Source: Symsagittifera roscoffensis
Taxonomy: Eukaryota > Xenacoelomorpha > Acoela > Convolutidae
DNA length: 64,000 nt
Assembly: GCF_963678635.1 (NCBI RefSeq)
Contig: NC_087066.1
Location: 46,721,129-46,785,128, forward strand
Direction: 5' to 3'
A program made the translations under genes and the position numbers. This document shows, in pieces, positions 1 to 11,411 of this stretch (within the stretch, counting starts at the first letter, position 1; the number at the start of each line of letters is the position of its first letter). The notes beneath the pieces are model-generated. The model searched no databases. It was not told the origin of the DNA and saw only the letters and a program-made list of their open reading frames with translations.

Positions 1-989
1 GAACTCGTCGTAGAGTTTTCTCTACATATCTCAAACTTCCCTCATCAAATCGGCACTTGTCTGATCTTTTCTGACTTGTCTTTTTTGTCCTTGTTGTCTA
101 TCATCGTTTCTTGCCCTCCGTCTGTATTTCTACTTCCTTCACTCATGACCTCTTTGGTGGCCAATTCGCAGCCCAAGAACCGCCAATTCAATCGCCAATT
201 CGCAGCTCAAGAACCCTTCGTTTACCTATTCATCGCTCGCAAGTTTGGGCGATCATGTTCACCCTGTTCTTTTTAGCTGATTATAAGAAGACTTCCGTGA
301 GACAGTCCGCACGGTTTTCATGACCCAAAATATTTGTCAAAGCTACGACTAACAGGGTCGCTTGTAGATTGTCCAGAGAAAAATCTCTCTCCGTAAGCCG
401 GAGAGAGTTACATCTAACGCCAGATTATACTGATTAAGTTGACCAATCAGGAACATAAAGAAAAATCGCAAATTAATAGTCATATTCAAGCATTCATTAA
501 AACACATTTCAAGGTGACAAACAACATTTCATATCCTTCGTTCGTTTTAGTTAAAAATACAATCGTATTTTTAAGCTAATATCGCTTATAACTTATGAAA
601 CAGACCCACTTTTATAAGAACACAAAAGAAGCCATATTTATTCTTGAGTTTAAAACGCATAAATGTCTTAAGTTTATTCTGTTTAAAACCTTATAATTTT
701 AACATTATATGATTTCCCTATGTCGTCAGGCGATAATTCGATTTCGTGATGATTCTCAAAAACTTAAAGCCTAGAATTTGTATTCACCTTCAAAAATGCC
801 TTTATTTGTTCCTAACCTAATTTTAAACAAATTTTGACGAGTAGATACACTTCAATGTCAGTTCAAAGTAAATTAAAAAGAAAAAAACGACTGAACTATT
901 CGTTTTTTGTCTGTTTTTTTTTCAAAGACCATCTGAACCTTATCTGAAAATACTCTATGAGTATAACCAATAGGTCATAACTCAGTTCC

Positions 990-1420
990 GATCAGCCATA
1001 TGTTGAACAACCCATTACCACTACATACCTCGGTCATTCGTCCTTCTCCCATTCGGAGTATGCATCTGCATCGTCATAGGGACGGTGCCTATTGTCATCA
1101 ACGAGCACTGGTACTTTTGCCTTTTCTCAAATAGACACACTGACATCGCCTCCCAGAGACTCTCTTTTAATTCTGGCCTTCTTGACACATTTGTAAATCC
1201 TATCAGTATCATAGCAATGGGCATTGCTCTCGGGTTCGTGAAATCTATGATTTTGTACACTTGGTCACTCGTTGCTTCCAACTTGGTCACTCTCCGAAGA
1301 TACCTTCCTTTGTTTCGGTTCAGTCTTTCTATCGGGTCAGGCGTTATCTTTTCAACGCCAGTAGTCTAGCACATTTCTCGAGGTGACAGCAACTATACGG
1401 GTCGATCTCTTCCAGGTACG
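990..1420 (-). pseudogene. SGNH-hydrolase-like fragment of Gypsy-like element
   Basis: The minus-strand frame at 1290-1021 reads ATSDQVYKIIDFTNP, then MILIGFTNVSRR, then LWEAMSVCLF and a cysteine/serine-rich strand. It aligns by eye, block for block, with the SGNH-like module of the plus-strand element at 46.6-46.9 kb (ATVAQVIKMIELQN, LILMKGFNEVFRH, WEPLLVCLL). The segment corresponds to the middle of an SGNH/GDSL domain, with the Gly-x-Asn type block present. The N-terminal GDS block and the C-terminal His block are not in this fragment. It lies 3' of the integrase tail at 1653-1950 on the same strand. It is a decayed fragment with no start of its own. Confidence 0.65.
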
Positions 1421-1652
1421 TCCTCGGAAGCTCAAAAAAGATCACGCGTATTCATGCTCTCGCATTTTTTACGGTTTGTTGTGGATTCGTTTAACCATCC
1501 ATGAAGCGTAGATCAGTCAGCCACTGTTCATGGGATTGCTGGTAACTCATCAACAAATTCAGTTTCAGATTTGGATTAATCTGCAAACCACTCATTGTCT
1601 TGATCATTTTCGATCTCGAAAAAAAATTTGTGATGCTTTTGATTCCTTCGAA

Positions 1653-1950
1653 ATCAGCCGATTTTTTTTTTGTAATTTATTCAAATCCATTTGGTCAACT
1701 ACCTTCAGCTCCATAAAGAGTATACTTCTTAGTCGGCCTCCCTCTGTTGCATTTGCATCCCAGAACGTAGGTCGGGCTCGGTATTTTCAGCAGTTTTTTT
1801 TCCGTTCATTCCAATTTTCTTCCGCGTATGTTAAAGTTTTATCGTCCACCTTGATTACTTCGTTGGAGCCTAGTTCCAACCTAAATTTAGCTACCTCTTC
1901 GAGAATCTCATTTCTATTGTTTTTTTGTTTTTCTCTACTGCTTTTCTCAT
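1653..1950 (-). pseudogene. Integrase C-terminal tail of Gypsy-like element, copy 1
   Basis: The minus strand encodes an acidic tail with the motif VDDKTLTYAEENW. This matches VDDETLACVEEDW, the tail that follows the integrase of the plus-strand element at 43.9 kb. Upstream in the same frame comes NEILEEVAKFRLELGSNE, equivalent to the acidic stretch before that motif in the plus element. The catalytic integrase core is absent: going upstream (to higher coordinates) the sequence soon becomes unrelated repeat. A near-identical copy lies at 9854-10165. This is a remnant with no function expected. Confidence 0.6.
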
Positions 1951-1989
1951 TGACATGACATCATAAAATATGTCCAGAAATAAGCAGTA

Positions 1990-2740
1990 AAAACTACTCT
2001 TTTTTGTCTTCTGTCGATGAGTTGTGAGGCTTAGTATTTCAAAGTGTGCGGCTCGGCCTGTGCTGAGAATTTAGAATCGTCAATCTTTTTGTGCCTCGTT
2101 ATTTTAAATAGGCTTCTTCGTTTTAGGAGTGGTTTTAAGTGAATCACTCTCACGGACACCCAAACCCTCTCATACCGAGTATGCGTCTTAGTCTTCCTTT
2201 GAACGTCTTCATTTGTCTAGCTTGAGCTTGCTGCGTTTTTCGTCTGCACAGCTCATTACGCTGCTATGGGCGTCTTATCACATACCTCGCGTAAACCTGT
2301 GAGTGACTTTACTGACTCAATATTTGGGACAAAAAAGCAATAGTGGAGTTCTCTCATGAATTTTCAGCATCGTGTGAAATAATAACTCTAGTGAAATCAG
2401 ATGTGCTGTTATAAGCCTCCATTAATTGTGAATATTTCCGTCCCAATCCGTCGTGTATCGGGAGCCTTATAACTCAAAGTTTGGAACAAATGACTTGTTC
2501 TGCCGCTCGAAAAACAAGAAGAAAACTTTGAAAACAAGAGAAATGAAAAGGGACCAAATTCCTAGCATCCCAAATCTATAAATCGAAAACAACAATAACC
2601 ACAACAACAACAACAACATAACTTCTTGCGGTCTATCTGTATTTTTCAGAATCTAATAAGTCAAAGATTATTTATCTTTTCATGATGCCATTTCACGCTT
2701 TTCGAAACGTTTGATAATTTTTTTGGTACTTTATCAATGC
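1990..2740. other. Non-coding retroelement-derived stretch
   Basis: No coding region could be supported. The stretch is duplicated at about 10200-11410. It contains a short CAA-rich simple repeat near 2591-2620. The 398 bp part of it is tandemly doubled only in the second block. Confidence 0.5.
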
Positions 2741-2744
2741 CCTA

Positions 2745-3790
2745 GTGCCCCATCTTGTCAATTGACCTGAACAACAGCTCTTTTTGTTCAACTTGAAATA
2801 TCAAAGCCCTTCTTTTTTTTACCGGTATCAACTCGCTTGTCAATCGTCTCGTCCTGGTGTCATCGAATCTGCATTCCTCGGGGTTTTTGTAACACCGGTT
2901 GGACTCAGGGGTTTTTCAATATCTTCTTCTCCTGTCATTTTTTTCGTGCTGACCCATTACTAGGCGTTGCTCACCTAATCATTTAACAAATGGCCAGGTC
3001 TCAGTGTCGGTTTTATAACGCTAACACAAAACAAAAAACAAAATCAAAACACCTAAAGTTGATTTTCGGGTGACCGGTGAAATTGAATATTTCGAAAACT
3101 AGTGATTTCAATATTCATTTCATGTGCATTAATCAGTAAATGGTAAAAAAAATAATCTTTTGTGTAAGTTGATTATCCGATGATTGTCCATAAGCTATGA
3201 ATTGGCTGTTATAATGTGAAGAGTCTTAAATATCCGGGTATTGGTGGTGTTTCAAATTGAATTCAAGACTTTTTGTCTACTATCGGGAAGTCATCATTGC
3301 AGTTACTACTTCCTAACTAATTCCAAAAAATTCTCATTATTTTGACTTTTATGCAGTTTTAAGGGCCCTTCCGGATCGTAGTTTCCGTTTGTATACTGCA
3401 GAGGGTATATTTTGGGGCTATTCCGAATCGGCAAAATTGGAACCCTTCCTGTTTGACGAATTTTTTTTCCTTCGGAATGGTAAGTTTTGGCCCCCTACAG
3501 CTCGATGAAAACTGAACCTCTCCGGTTCGACTATTTGGGGACCTCTGGGGATCCATGTAATTTGAAATCTTCCCGTTTTTTGAGTTTGAGACCCTTCCAT
3601 TTTAGCAAAACTTGGCCCCCTCCGGAGCTTCAACGAAAATGGGATTGTTTCGGTTTGATAAAATTCTTGCCAGTGTGATATGTCCTTGGCCCTTCGATAT
3701 TGATTTAGGCAAAAATACGAAAAGTTTTTTAGTCCTCCTGTTTCGCTCACTATTCGAATTAGTTAGATTGACTCGAAAAATCTCAACTCA
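2745..3790. repeat. Diverged ~1 kb repeat X, left of gag
   Basis: This stretch is similar by eye to 6720-7840. Shared landmarks in the same order are CAACTCGCTTGTCAATCGTC versus CGACTCGCTTGCCAACCGTT, GGTTGGACTC, CTTCTCCTGTCATTTTT versus TTTCTCCTGCCATTTTT, AATATCCGGGT, and then a short-period repeat with the core TTCGATGAAAATG. The two repeats bracket the gag remnant, as LTRs would, and the size fits. I did not find clear TG...CA ends or a target-site duplication, so LTR identity is inference. The short-period part (about 3360-3690) explains the weak reading frames there. Confidence 0.5.
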
Positions 3791-4019
3791 GTGAAAGGTC
3801 ACCTCAGTGCAGACTCTGTCGTGCCCCCATTCACTTAAACCGTTTTTCTTGTACTCGAGCTTAAACAAAATTTTTCACCAATATTCAACAGTCTGTTTTT
3901 GCCTCCTATCTTTTTCCATCTCTGTGCGGCCACTTCTGCTTCGAAGCCGATCTGTATAGCATCTCCCTCCATCATGGCGCCGCGTCAAATTCATTGGACC
4001 TTTAAATCTTCTTGACCCA

Positions 4020-6560
4020 CGTGGACCTGAAACACATGTTCGCTATCTGTAGTTACATAAGTCTTTGTGTAGATGTTAATACCATCCAAATTGAGCATTA
4101 CCTGATATGATTTCATATATATCCACATAATGCCCGTTGACTTTCATCTCTGGACACCACTGTGCTGATAAAAACAGGCAGAGCCCTTGACGCCGTTCGT
4201 GGTTTTGCTTGTTTTAGATAGGCCGCATAAATATCCACGTGCATCATGGTGAATTCCGCCGGCTAGCTTAGGTTCTTGATTATCTGATGTCCAACCATCG
4301 ATAAAAAATTATTAGACTCTGTTGTCCTGGATGACCATGCCTATGTATGACCAGAAATTGTTCAATCTTATGCCTAAACTGCTAGTTGGTTTCGTCGCCT
4401 CTGGTGGAGACGCTTCGAATGCATTCAGCTGTTCCCGCATCTTTTCGTTATCCTATTTTCGCTTGAATCACTGCTCTATTTCCTATGTTCCAATTCCTGT
4501 CTGGGCAATTCCTGCAATCAGTAAATCCCTAGCCGCACCTTTTTAGTCAATTCTCGTCTCTTCTGGAGTAATTTCTGGCACGTCTCAGACGGTTTATCTC
4601 TAACTGCTTGCACCTTCTTGGTCATTCAACCCTGAGGTTTCTCTTTCTTCCTCTGCTGTGCCTATCAATAAGCGTCCCTTAGTAGCCTCAATTAGAGCAT
4701 AGTTTTTTCGTGTCTCAGATAATTTTTATCCGCAAGTGAACCTCAGAATTTTGGTCAATCAGGACTAAATAAAATGTCCGTCCAGGTCGCAAAAAAGCAG
4801 CTTCATCTTCAAGGCTAAAACCAGTTGCCATCATACCTTACCTGTAACTGGACATGCTGATGCATGATGATCAGTGGAACTGCAATTAACACAAGAGCGT
4901 CTCTTGTCCATGTCATCTCTGGGCTGGTACCAAACATTGCCCTGAGCAGCAGTTTCATGTTTGAAGTTGCAACAGTTGTTTCTGCAATAACTCGGTCTCA
5001 TAGCTGGCTTCGGACGCGGCTGCGTTTTTAATTTGAGGCTCAGTTCCTCTGGCGTTGGAGAATCTGAAGATAGCATGTTGTGAGTTGCTTTTATTGACAT
5101 CAAAACATCGGTAGTTTTGTTCTTTTGAAGTTACGGCCAGGTTCGTCCGACTGCTCAATTTATCTCGATTGCTTTGGCGTCTCAACTATCTTTTCAAAAT
5201 CATCTAAATTTTGTTCAACATGTCATTTTTGCCATGTTCAACATCTCATGTTCAAAATCTCGGCTTGATGTTCCTGCACTTCTTAACCAAAACGGTTCAT
5301 AAAATTAGAAGGTGTTTTCTGCATTATCTTTTTGATCCTGCCTTTCGCACTTTGAGTAAGGGCGCGCTACACTCTTGTTTTTCAATTAAAGTTTCTTCCT
5401 CAATGTGCAGCTTCAAGCATCTATCCAGATGTCTATGTGGCGATCCGACTCGTCTATATTTTGCCTTGCTCTTTAAACTTCTCGCTGCGTTCACTGGTCC
5501 TAGAAATTCTTTTGAGTAGGATTTAAAGCATAAGAGGACGCTGTCGTTATTATCGTGGTTCAAGAATGCATGATGAGGGATCTGTGCCGTCTGTGCAATC
5601 ACCCCACGGTGCCCCAGGAGCACCCCATGTTTTGAAATCTTTTGCGTTGGCTCCTCTTGTGTTGAAATAGCCACTTGCCGAGGAAGAGCTGCCTCTCCGA
5701 TTAGGCTGAGCGCCCAGTGTTGACCGATTCGTTACCGTAGGGATGTTGCTGGCTGAACTGTCTCTGAGACCGTTGGTGAAGCTTCCAGGCGCATTATTTT
5801 TCATGATGTTGATAGTTGAGTTGCCCCTTCTTTATGAGGTTACATTTGTGCTCTCTCCTCTCATCAGGTTTGTTGAAATTCATTTTGCGCTTTCTCTGCA
5901 CATCTCTGAAGTTCTGTCTGCTAAACAGATACTCATTCCCATCATTCATGAGATCATCAGCTCTGCTAAACTATTGTCTGGGTTCGCCTCTCCATCATGG
6001 CATCCAGCTTGCTATCCGGTCCCCCTGATGTTTGTTCCTTTTGACTTCAGAGAAGCTCCATATCATCTCTTAAGCAACTCTTCTCTCCCTCAAGCAACGC
6101 TCTGCTTCTCGCGTTATCCCTTTCAGTCATACTCTACGTCAATGTTGCGTCCACCGACACGTCCTTGACACCTAATGATGTTATTAGAGGCTGTGTAATC
6201 CTCGTTGCTGCTAGAAACTTCTTAGACTAGACACTCCGGTGTCCTCTCGTAGACACTCGCGTCCCCTGTAGCAATTGGTGACTCTGCAAGTTCTACCTCT
6301 ACCTCCTGTACCTTCATCCCTCGACTGCTTGCTGACGTGGTCCTCACGACAAGATTGGTGCTGGAGGATGTTGACGTCGTGATTACTGCCTGTTTCCGCT
6401 TGAGTCCTGCCTTGCGCCAGAGGTTGTGGTATTCCTGATTGCTCTGTAACCCTCACAGTTAGCAACTCCATCAAAGACAGGTCCTTCACCCTCTTGAGCC
6501 TAGCTATTTAAGCTCGATTATAGTGAATAGTCTTCCTCTTATGATTCCTCCCCGTTATCA
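4020..6560 (-). pseudogene. Decayed gag of Gypsy-like LTR element, copy 1
   Basis: The reading order on the minus strand runs from about 6560 down. An acidic N-terminal region is followed by a serine/asparagine-rich segment (RSTLGAQPNRRGSSSSASG) and WGAPGAPWGDCTDG, with the frame broken at 5550. Next comes a basic helix-rich segment with SLKSKAKYRRVGSPHRHLDR, and then a CCHC zinc knuckle at 4893-4852 (C-x2-C-x4-H-x4-C, RSCVNCSSTDHHASAC). A later segment near 4240-4020 carries YQVMLNLDG-like residues that I associate with the region just before the retroviral-type protease. Protease active-site and reverse transcriptase motifs are not found after it. The frame changes several times and stops interrupt it. 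Gag would package element RNA in capsids; this copy cannot. Confidence 0.65.
4852..4893 (-). other. CCHC zinc knuckle in gag, copy 1
   Basis: The minus strand reads CVNCSSTDHHASAC, which is the exact retroviral-type spacing C-x2-C-x4-H-x4-C. Such knuckles bind element RNA through one zinc ion. The second copy of the block lacks one His codon here. Confidence 0.8.
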
Positions 6561-6719
6561 TTTCCGATCTCATCATCAGCTTCAACCACCATTGAAAATG
6601 GGAAGGATTTCCCAAAGTGGTCTTCACAATCTCACTGAACAAAAGAAGTTCTGTTTTTTTTTGTCCGGTACTCCTTGCATCATCAAAAAAAATCCGTGGG
6701 TAAATTTTCTATTCCAGGT

Positions 6720-7840
6720 CTTTTAATGGAGACGTCAGACAACTCCAACATTTTCTGCCCAAACCATTAATCCAGTTGAAGGAGCAAAGCCCTTCCTTTG
6801 TTTCAGCGGAGTCGACTCGCTTGCCAACCGTTTTGTCCTGGTGGCATCAATCCTGGCCTCTTCAGGGTTTTTCTTAACATTGGTTGGACTCCGGGATATT
6901 TCAACTTATTTTTCTCCTGCCATTTTTCTAGAGATCTTCTGCTTCCTGTTTTAACCATGTCGTCCTAAATTTTGTTGGCCTTAGTTCTCTTACGTACCGA
7001 TTTTCTTTTAATTGCAATCCGCATTCTTAATCACACTCTTTTCTCAAGTGAGGTGTTCTTGATTTAACTAACTAAACGCCTCTTGATTTTGGTTATATGA
7101 TGCTAAAACAGTTATTGGTTCTTTATAAAGTCAATTTCCACCTGAGAGCATATGTAAATAACTTAGAAAATAGTAGTTTGAACGTTCATTTTAACTGAAT
7201 TTATGAATAAGTGATTTTAAAAAAGAAGTATTTGTCTAGGATTATCATCCGCTGTTTGTCAAAAGTTCTCGAATTGACAATTAATTTGTGAAGATTTTTG
7301 AATATCCGGGTTTTGATGTTGTTTCAGTCGTAATTTAATACTTTATTGTCTATTATTGAAAATTCACCATTGAAGTTACTTTATGTCTGATTGGATTCAC
7401 TTAAGCCCTTCTTTCTAATCAGCGTTCTTAATAAGCTTAATGAACAATTCTTGATAAATTGACTTTTAAGCAATTTATTGTCACCCCTACGGGTTGCTTT
7501 TTCGGGCTCATCCGATTTGGCTGAGTTGGAACCTTGCATGTTTGACGAAGTAGTCTTGCGGACTGTTGAAGTTTGTCCCACTCCGGTTCGATGAAAATGA
7601 AGTTTTTCGATTCGACTAATTTGGGACATTTCAGTTTTGATGAGTTCTGAACTTTACCGGTTTGATTAATATGGGAAACTTCCAGCTCAACGAAAATTAG
7701 ACCCCTCCGCTAAGACAAAAATGGGTCAGCTTTGATTTGATGAAACTTATAAAAAAATGTTGTTGGACCAAACTCAGCCATTTCCAGACTTTCCAGACCG
7801 AGATGGAGACGGCGCGAGACATCCAAACGTGTACTTCCAG
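6720..7840. repeat. Diverged ~1 kb repeat X', right of gag
   Basis: This is the partner of 2745-3790. It lies upstream of gag in the minus orientation, where a 5' LTR would sit. The right part (7480-7760) is the same short-period repeat seen at 3360-3690. At 7781-7825 there is a single unit of the GGAGACGGCGCGA type that is hugely amplified at 17.0-18.0 kb. No gene was seen. Confidence 0.5.
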
Positions 7841-7899
7841 GGTCTTTAAATGGATTTAATCTAATGTCAATTATCATTGATAAACTGTACGTAGTTCGT

Positions 7900-8280
7900 T
7901 TTCAAGTCTCTTAGCGTTCCGATAAGCCATATATTGAACAACCCATTACCACTCCATACCTCAGTCATTCGTCCTTCTCCCATTCGGAGTATGCATCTGC
8001 TCAAATAGACACAGTAACATCGCCTCCCAGAGACTCTCTTTTAATTCTGGCCTTCTTGACACATTTGTAAATCCTACCAGTATCATAACAATGGGCATTG
8101 CTCTCGGGTTCATGAAAATTATGATTTTGAACATTTGGCTTCCAACTTGGTCACTCTCCGAAGATACCTTCCTTTGTTTCGGTTCAGTCTTTCTATCGGG
8201 TCAGGCGTTATCCTTTCAGCGCCAGTAGTCTAGCACATTTCTCGAGGTGAAAGCAACTATACGGGTCGATCTCTTCCAGG
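7900..8280 (-). pseudogene. SGNH-like fragment, second occurrence
   Basis: This is a copy of 990-1420 with an internal deletion of about 60 bases, visible as CATCTGCTCAAATAGACACAG where the first copy has extra sequence. It lies left of the second block, so in the minus orientation it follows that block's integrase tail at 9854-10165. This is the same order as in the plus-strand element at 43-47 kb. It carries no intact frame. Confidence 0.55.
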
Positions 8281-9853
8281 TACGTCCATCTCAGGCACTA
8301 AAGCTTTCGGTTGCTCCAGTCGTTAAGACCGCTCTCTTCTCTTTGAACAGATGTTTAATTTTTCTTGTTCCACTCTGGACTCGTCGTAGAGTTTTTCCTA
8401 CATATCTCAAACTTCCCTCATCCTATCGACTTTTTTCTGATCTTTTCTATCATCGTCTTTTGCCCTCCGTCTGTATTTCTACGTTCTTCACTCAATACCT
8501 TTTTGGTGGCACAGCTACTCTCGTTTGAGAATCAGACAAAGCAGCTTCGCTGCTCCTCTTAAAACGCATTTTCTCCTGACTGGTAAATGCCGTTGTTCCT
8601 CAGCCCTGGTTCAATCGCCAATTCGCTGCTCAAGAACCCTTCTTTTTCCTATTCATCGCTCTCAAGTTTGGGCGATCATGTTCACTCTGTTCTTTTTAGT
8701 TGATTATAAGAAGACTTCCGAGAGACAGTCCGCACGGTTTTCATGACCCAAAATGTTTGTCAAAGCTACGACTAACAGGGTCGCTTGTAGATTGTCCAGA
8801 GAAAAATGTTTCTCCGTAAGCCGGAGAGAATTACATCTAACGCCAGATTATACTGATTAAGTTGACCAATCAAGAACAAAAAGAAAAATCGCAAATCAAT
8901 AGTCATATTCAAGCATTCATTAAAACACATTAAATTTTTTTAAATTAAAGCAGTCAAATTTGAGCGTTTTGTTCTAAGAACAGGTTGAAAAAATCATTCG
9001 ATCATAAATTTTGAGAAATGCTCCAAAAGGTGACAAACAACATTTCATATACTTCGTTCGTTTTAATTAAAAATACAATCGTATTTTTAAGCTAATGTCG
9101 CTTATAACTTATAAAACAGACCCACTCTTATAAGAACACACAAGAAACCATATTTATTCTTGAATTTAAAACGCATAATTGTTTTAAGTCTATTCTGTTT
9201 AAAACCTTATAATTTTAACATTATATTATTTGCCTATGTCGTCAGGCGATAATTCGCTTTCGTGATAATTCTCAAAAACTTAAAGCCTAGAAATTGTATT
9301 CATCTTCAAAAATGCCATTATTTACTCCTAACCTAATTTTAAACAAATTTTGACGAGTAGATACACTTCAATGTCAGTTCGATGTAATTTAAAAAGAAAA
9401 AAATGACTGAACTATTTGTTTTTTGTCTGTTTTGGTTTTCAAAGACCTTCATCTGTTTCTATCTCTAATTCACTTGCTTCTCTGACAATAAAATTTTTTT
9501 TGATGGCTAGTTGTTCGCTGTGGTAATTTTAAAACACTTTTTGGACAAAACTTTTCTAGATATCCCCTTCGAAGTCGCATCTGTTATCAAGTTGAGGTTC
9601 GAGGCAAACATGAACAAGTCCCTCTCGGCAGCTCAAAAAAGATCACGCGTATTCATGCTCTCGCATTTTTACGGTTTGTTGTGGATTCGTTCAGCCATCC
9701 ATGAAGCGCAGATCAGTCAGCCACTGTTCATGGGATTGCTGGTAACTCATCAACAAATTCAGTTTCAGATTTGGATTAATCTGCAAACCACTCATTGTCT
9801 TGATCATCTTCGATCTCGAAAAAAAATTTGTGATGCTTTTGATTCCTTCGAAA

Positions 9854-10165
9854 TCAGCCGATTTTTTTTTGCAATTTATTCAAATCCATTTGGTCAACTA
9901 CCTTCAGCTCCATAAAGAGTATGCTTTTTAGTCGGCCTCCCTCTACTTCTCTGTTGCATTTGCATCCCAGAACGTAGGTCGGGCTCGATATTTTCAGCAG
10001 TTTTTTTTTCTGTTCATTCCAATTTTCTTCCGCGTATGTTAAAGTTTTATCGTCCACCTTGATTACTTCGTTGGAGCCTAGTTCCAACCTAAATTTAGCT
10101 ACCTCTTCGAGAATCTCATTTCTATTGTTTTTTTGTTTTTCTCTACTGCTTTTCTCATTGACATG
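9854..10165 (-). pseudogene. Integrase C-terminal tail, copy 2
   Basis: This is a near-identical copy of 1653-1950, with VDDKTLTYAEENW in the minus frame and the upstream acidic stretch. Further downstream on the minus strand (9850 to 9620) one frame shows FEIEDDQDNEWF and VDELPAIP separated by stops. This looks like the continuing tail region of the same ORF, decayed. Confidence 0.6.
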
Positions 10166-10960
10166 ACATCATAAAATATGTCCAGAAATAAGCAGTAAAA
10201 ACTACTCTTTTTTGTCTTCTGTCGATGAGTTGTGAGGCTTAGTATTTCAAAGTGTGCGGCTCGGCCTGTGCTGAGAATTTAGAATCGTCAATCTTTTTGT
10301 GCCTCGTTATTTTAAATAGGCTTCTTCGTTTTAGGAGTGGTTTTAAGTGAATCAGTCTCACGGACACCCAAACCCTCTCATAACGAGTATGCGTCTTAGT
10401 CTTCCTTTGAACGTCTTCATTTGTCTAGCTTGAGCTTGCTGCGTTTTTCGTCTGCACAGCTCATTACGCTGCTATGGGCGTCTTATCACATACCTCGCGT
10501 AAACCTGTGAGTGACTTTACTGACTCAATATTTGGGACAAAAAAGCAATAGTGGAGTTCTCTGACATCATAAAATATGTCCAGAAATAAGCAGTAAAAAC
10601 TACTCTTTTTTGTCTTCTGTCGATGAGTTGTGAGGCTTAGTATTTCAAAGTGTGCGGCTCGGCCTGTGCTGAGAATTTAGAATCGTCAATCTTTTTGTGC
10701 CTCGTTATTTTAAATAGGCTTCTTCGTTTTAGGAGTGGTTTTAAGTGAATCAGTCTCACGGACACCCAAACCCTCTCATAACGAGTATGCGTCTTAGTCT
10801 TCCTTTGAACGTCTTCATTTGTCTAGCTTGAGCTTGCTGCGTTTTTCGTCTGCACAGCTCATTACGCTGCTATGGGCGTCTTATCACATACCTCGCGTAA
10901 ACCTGTGAGTGACTTTACTGACTCAATATTTGGGACAAAAAAGCAATAGTGGAGTTCTCT
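10165..10960. repeat. 398 bp tandem duplication
   Basis: Units 10165-10562 and 10563-10960 appear identical. The corresponding region of the first block (about 1966-2355) is single. At the junction TTCTCTGACATC replaces TTCTCTCATGAA, and both breakpoint flanks share a short TGAC-type match. The event is younger than the large duplication. Confidence 0.85.
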
Positions 10961-11411
10961 CATGAATTTTCAGCATCGTGTGAAATAATAACTCTAGTGA
11001 AATCATATGTGCTGTTATAAGCCTCCATTAATTGTGAATATTTCCGTCCCAATCCGTCGTGTATCGGGAGCCTTATAACTCAAAGTTTGGAACAAATGAC
11101 TTGTTCTGCCGCTCGAAAAACAAGAAGAAAACTTTGAAAACAACAGAAACGAAAAGGGACCAAATTCCTAGCATCCCAAATCTATAAATCGAAAACAACA
11201 ATAACCACAACAACAACAACAACATAACTTCTTGCGGTCTATCTGTATTTTTCAGAATCTAATAAGTCAAAGATTATTTACCTTTTCCTGGTATCATTCA
11301 CTTGCTGACTCAATAGATCCGCACAAGGCGTGATCCATCTTTTCATGATGCCATTTCACGCTTTTCGAAACGTTTAATAATTGTTTTGGTACTTTATCAA
11401 TGCCCTAGTGC

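Larger units (their letters stand above)
1..6740. repeat. Large direct duplication, first copy
   Basis: This block reappears, in the same orientation, at about 8383-15340 with high identity by eye over most of its length. Matching landmarks include the gag remnant, the integrase tail and the TTCAGAATCTAATAAG region. The offset grows from about 8.38 kb on the left to about 8.66 kb on the right, because each copy has private insertions and deletions. Most of the block is decayed minus-strand retroelement. Bases 1-930 have no recognisable gene: they are AT-rich and should lie downstream of the element's SGNH-like ORF on the minus strand. The order of the SGNH fragment differs between copies, so this is duplication followed by rearrangement. 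Allelic mis-assembly is an alternative that cannot be excluded from sequence alone. Confidence 0.85.

Noticed and set aside
4826-4850. CAGGTAAGG just after the zinc knuckle on the minus strand as a 5' splice site
   Set aside because: It is a strong donor-like word, but no matching acceptor with a continuing gag or pol frame was found, so it may be chance.
4322-6168. Plus-strand frames opposite the gag remnant
   Set aside because: They are complements of the gag coding pieces, which carry the zinc knuckle and family-like segments on the minus strand.
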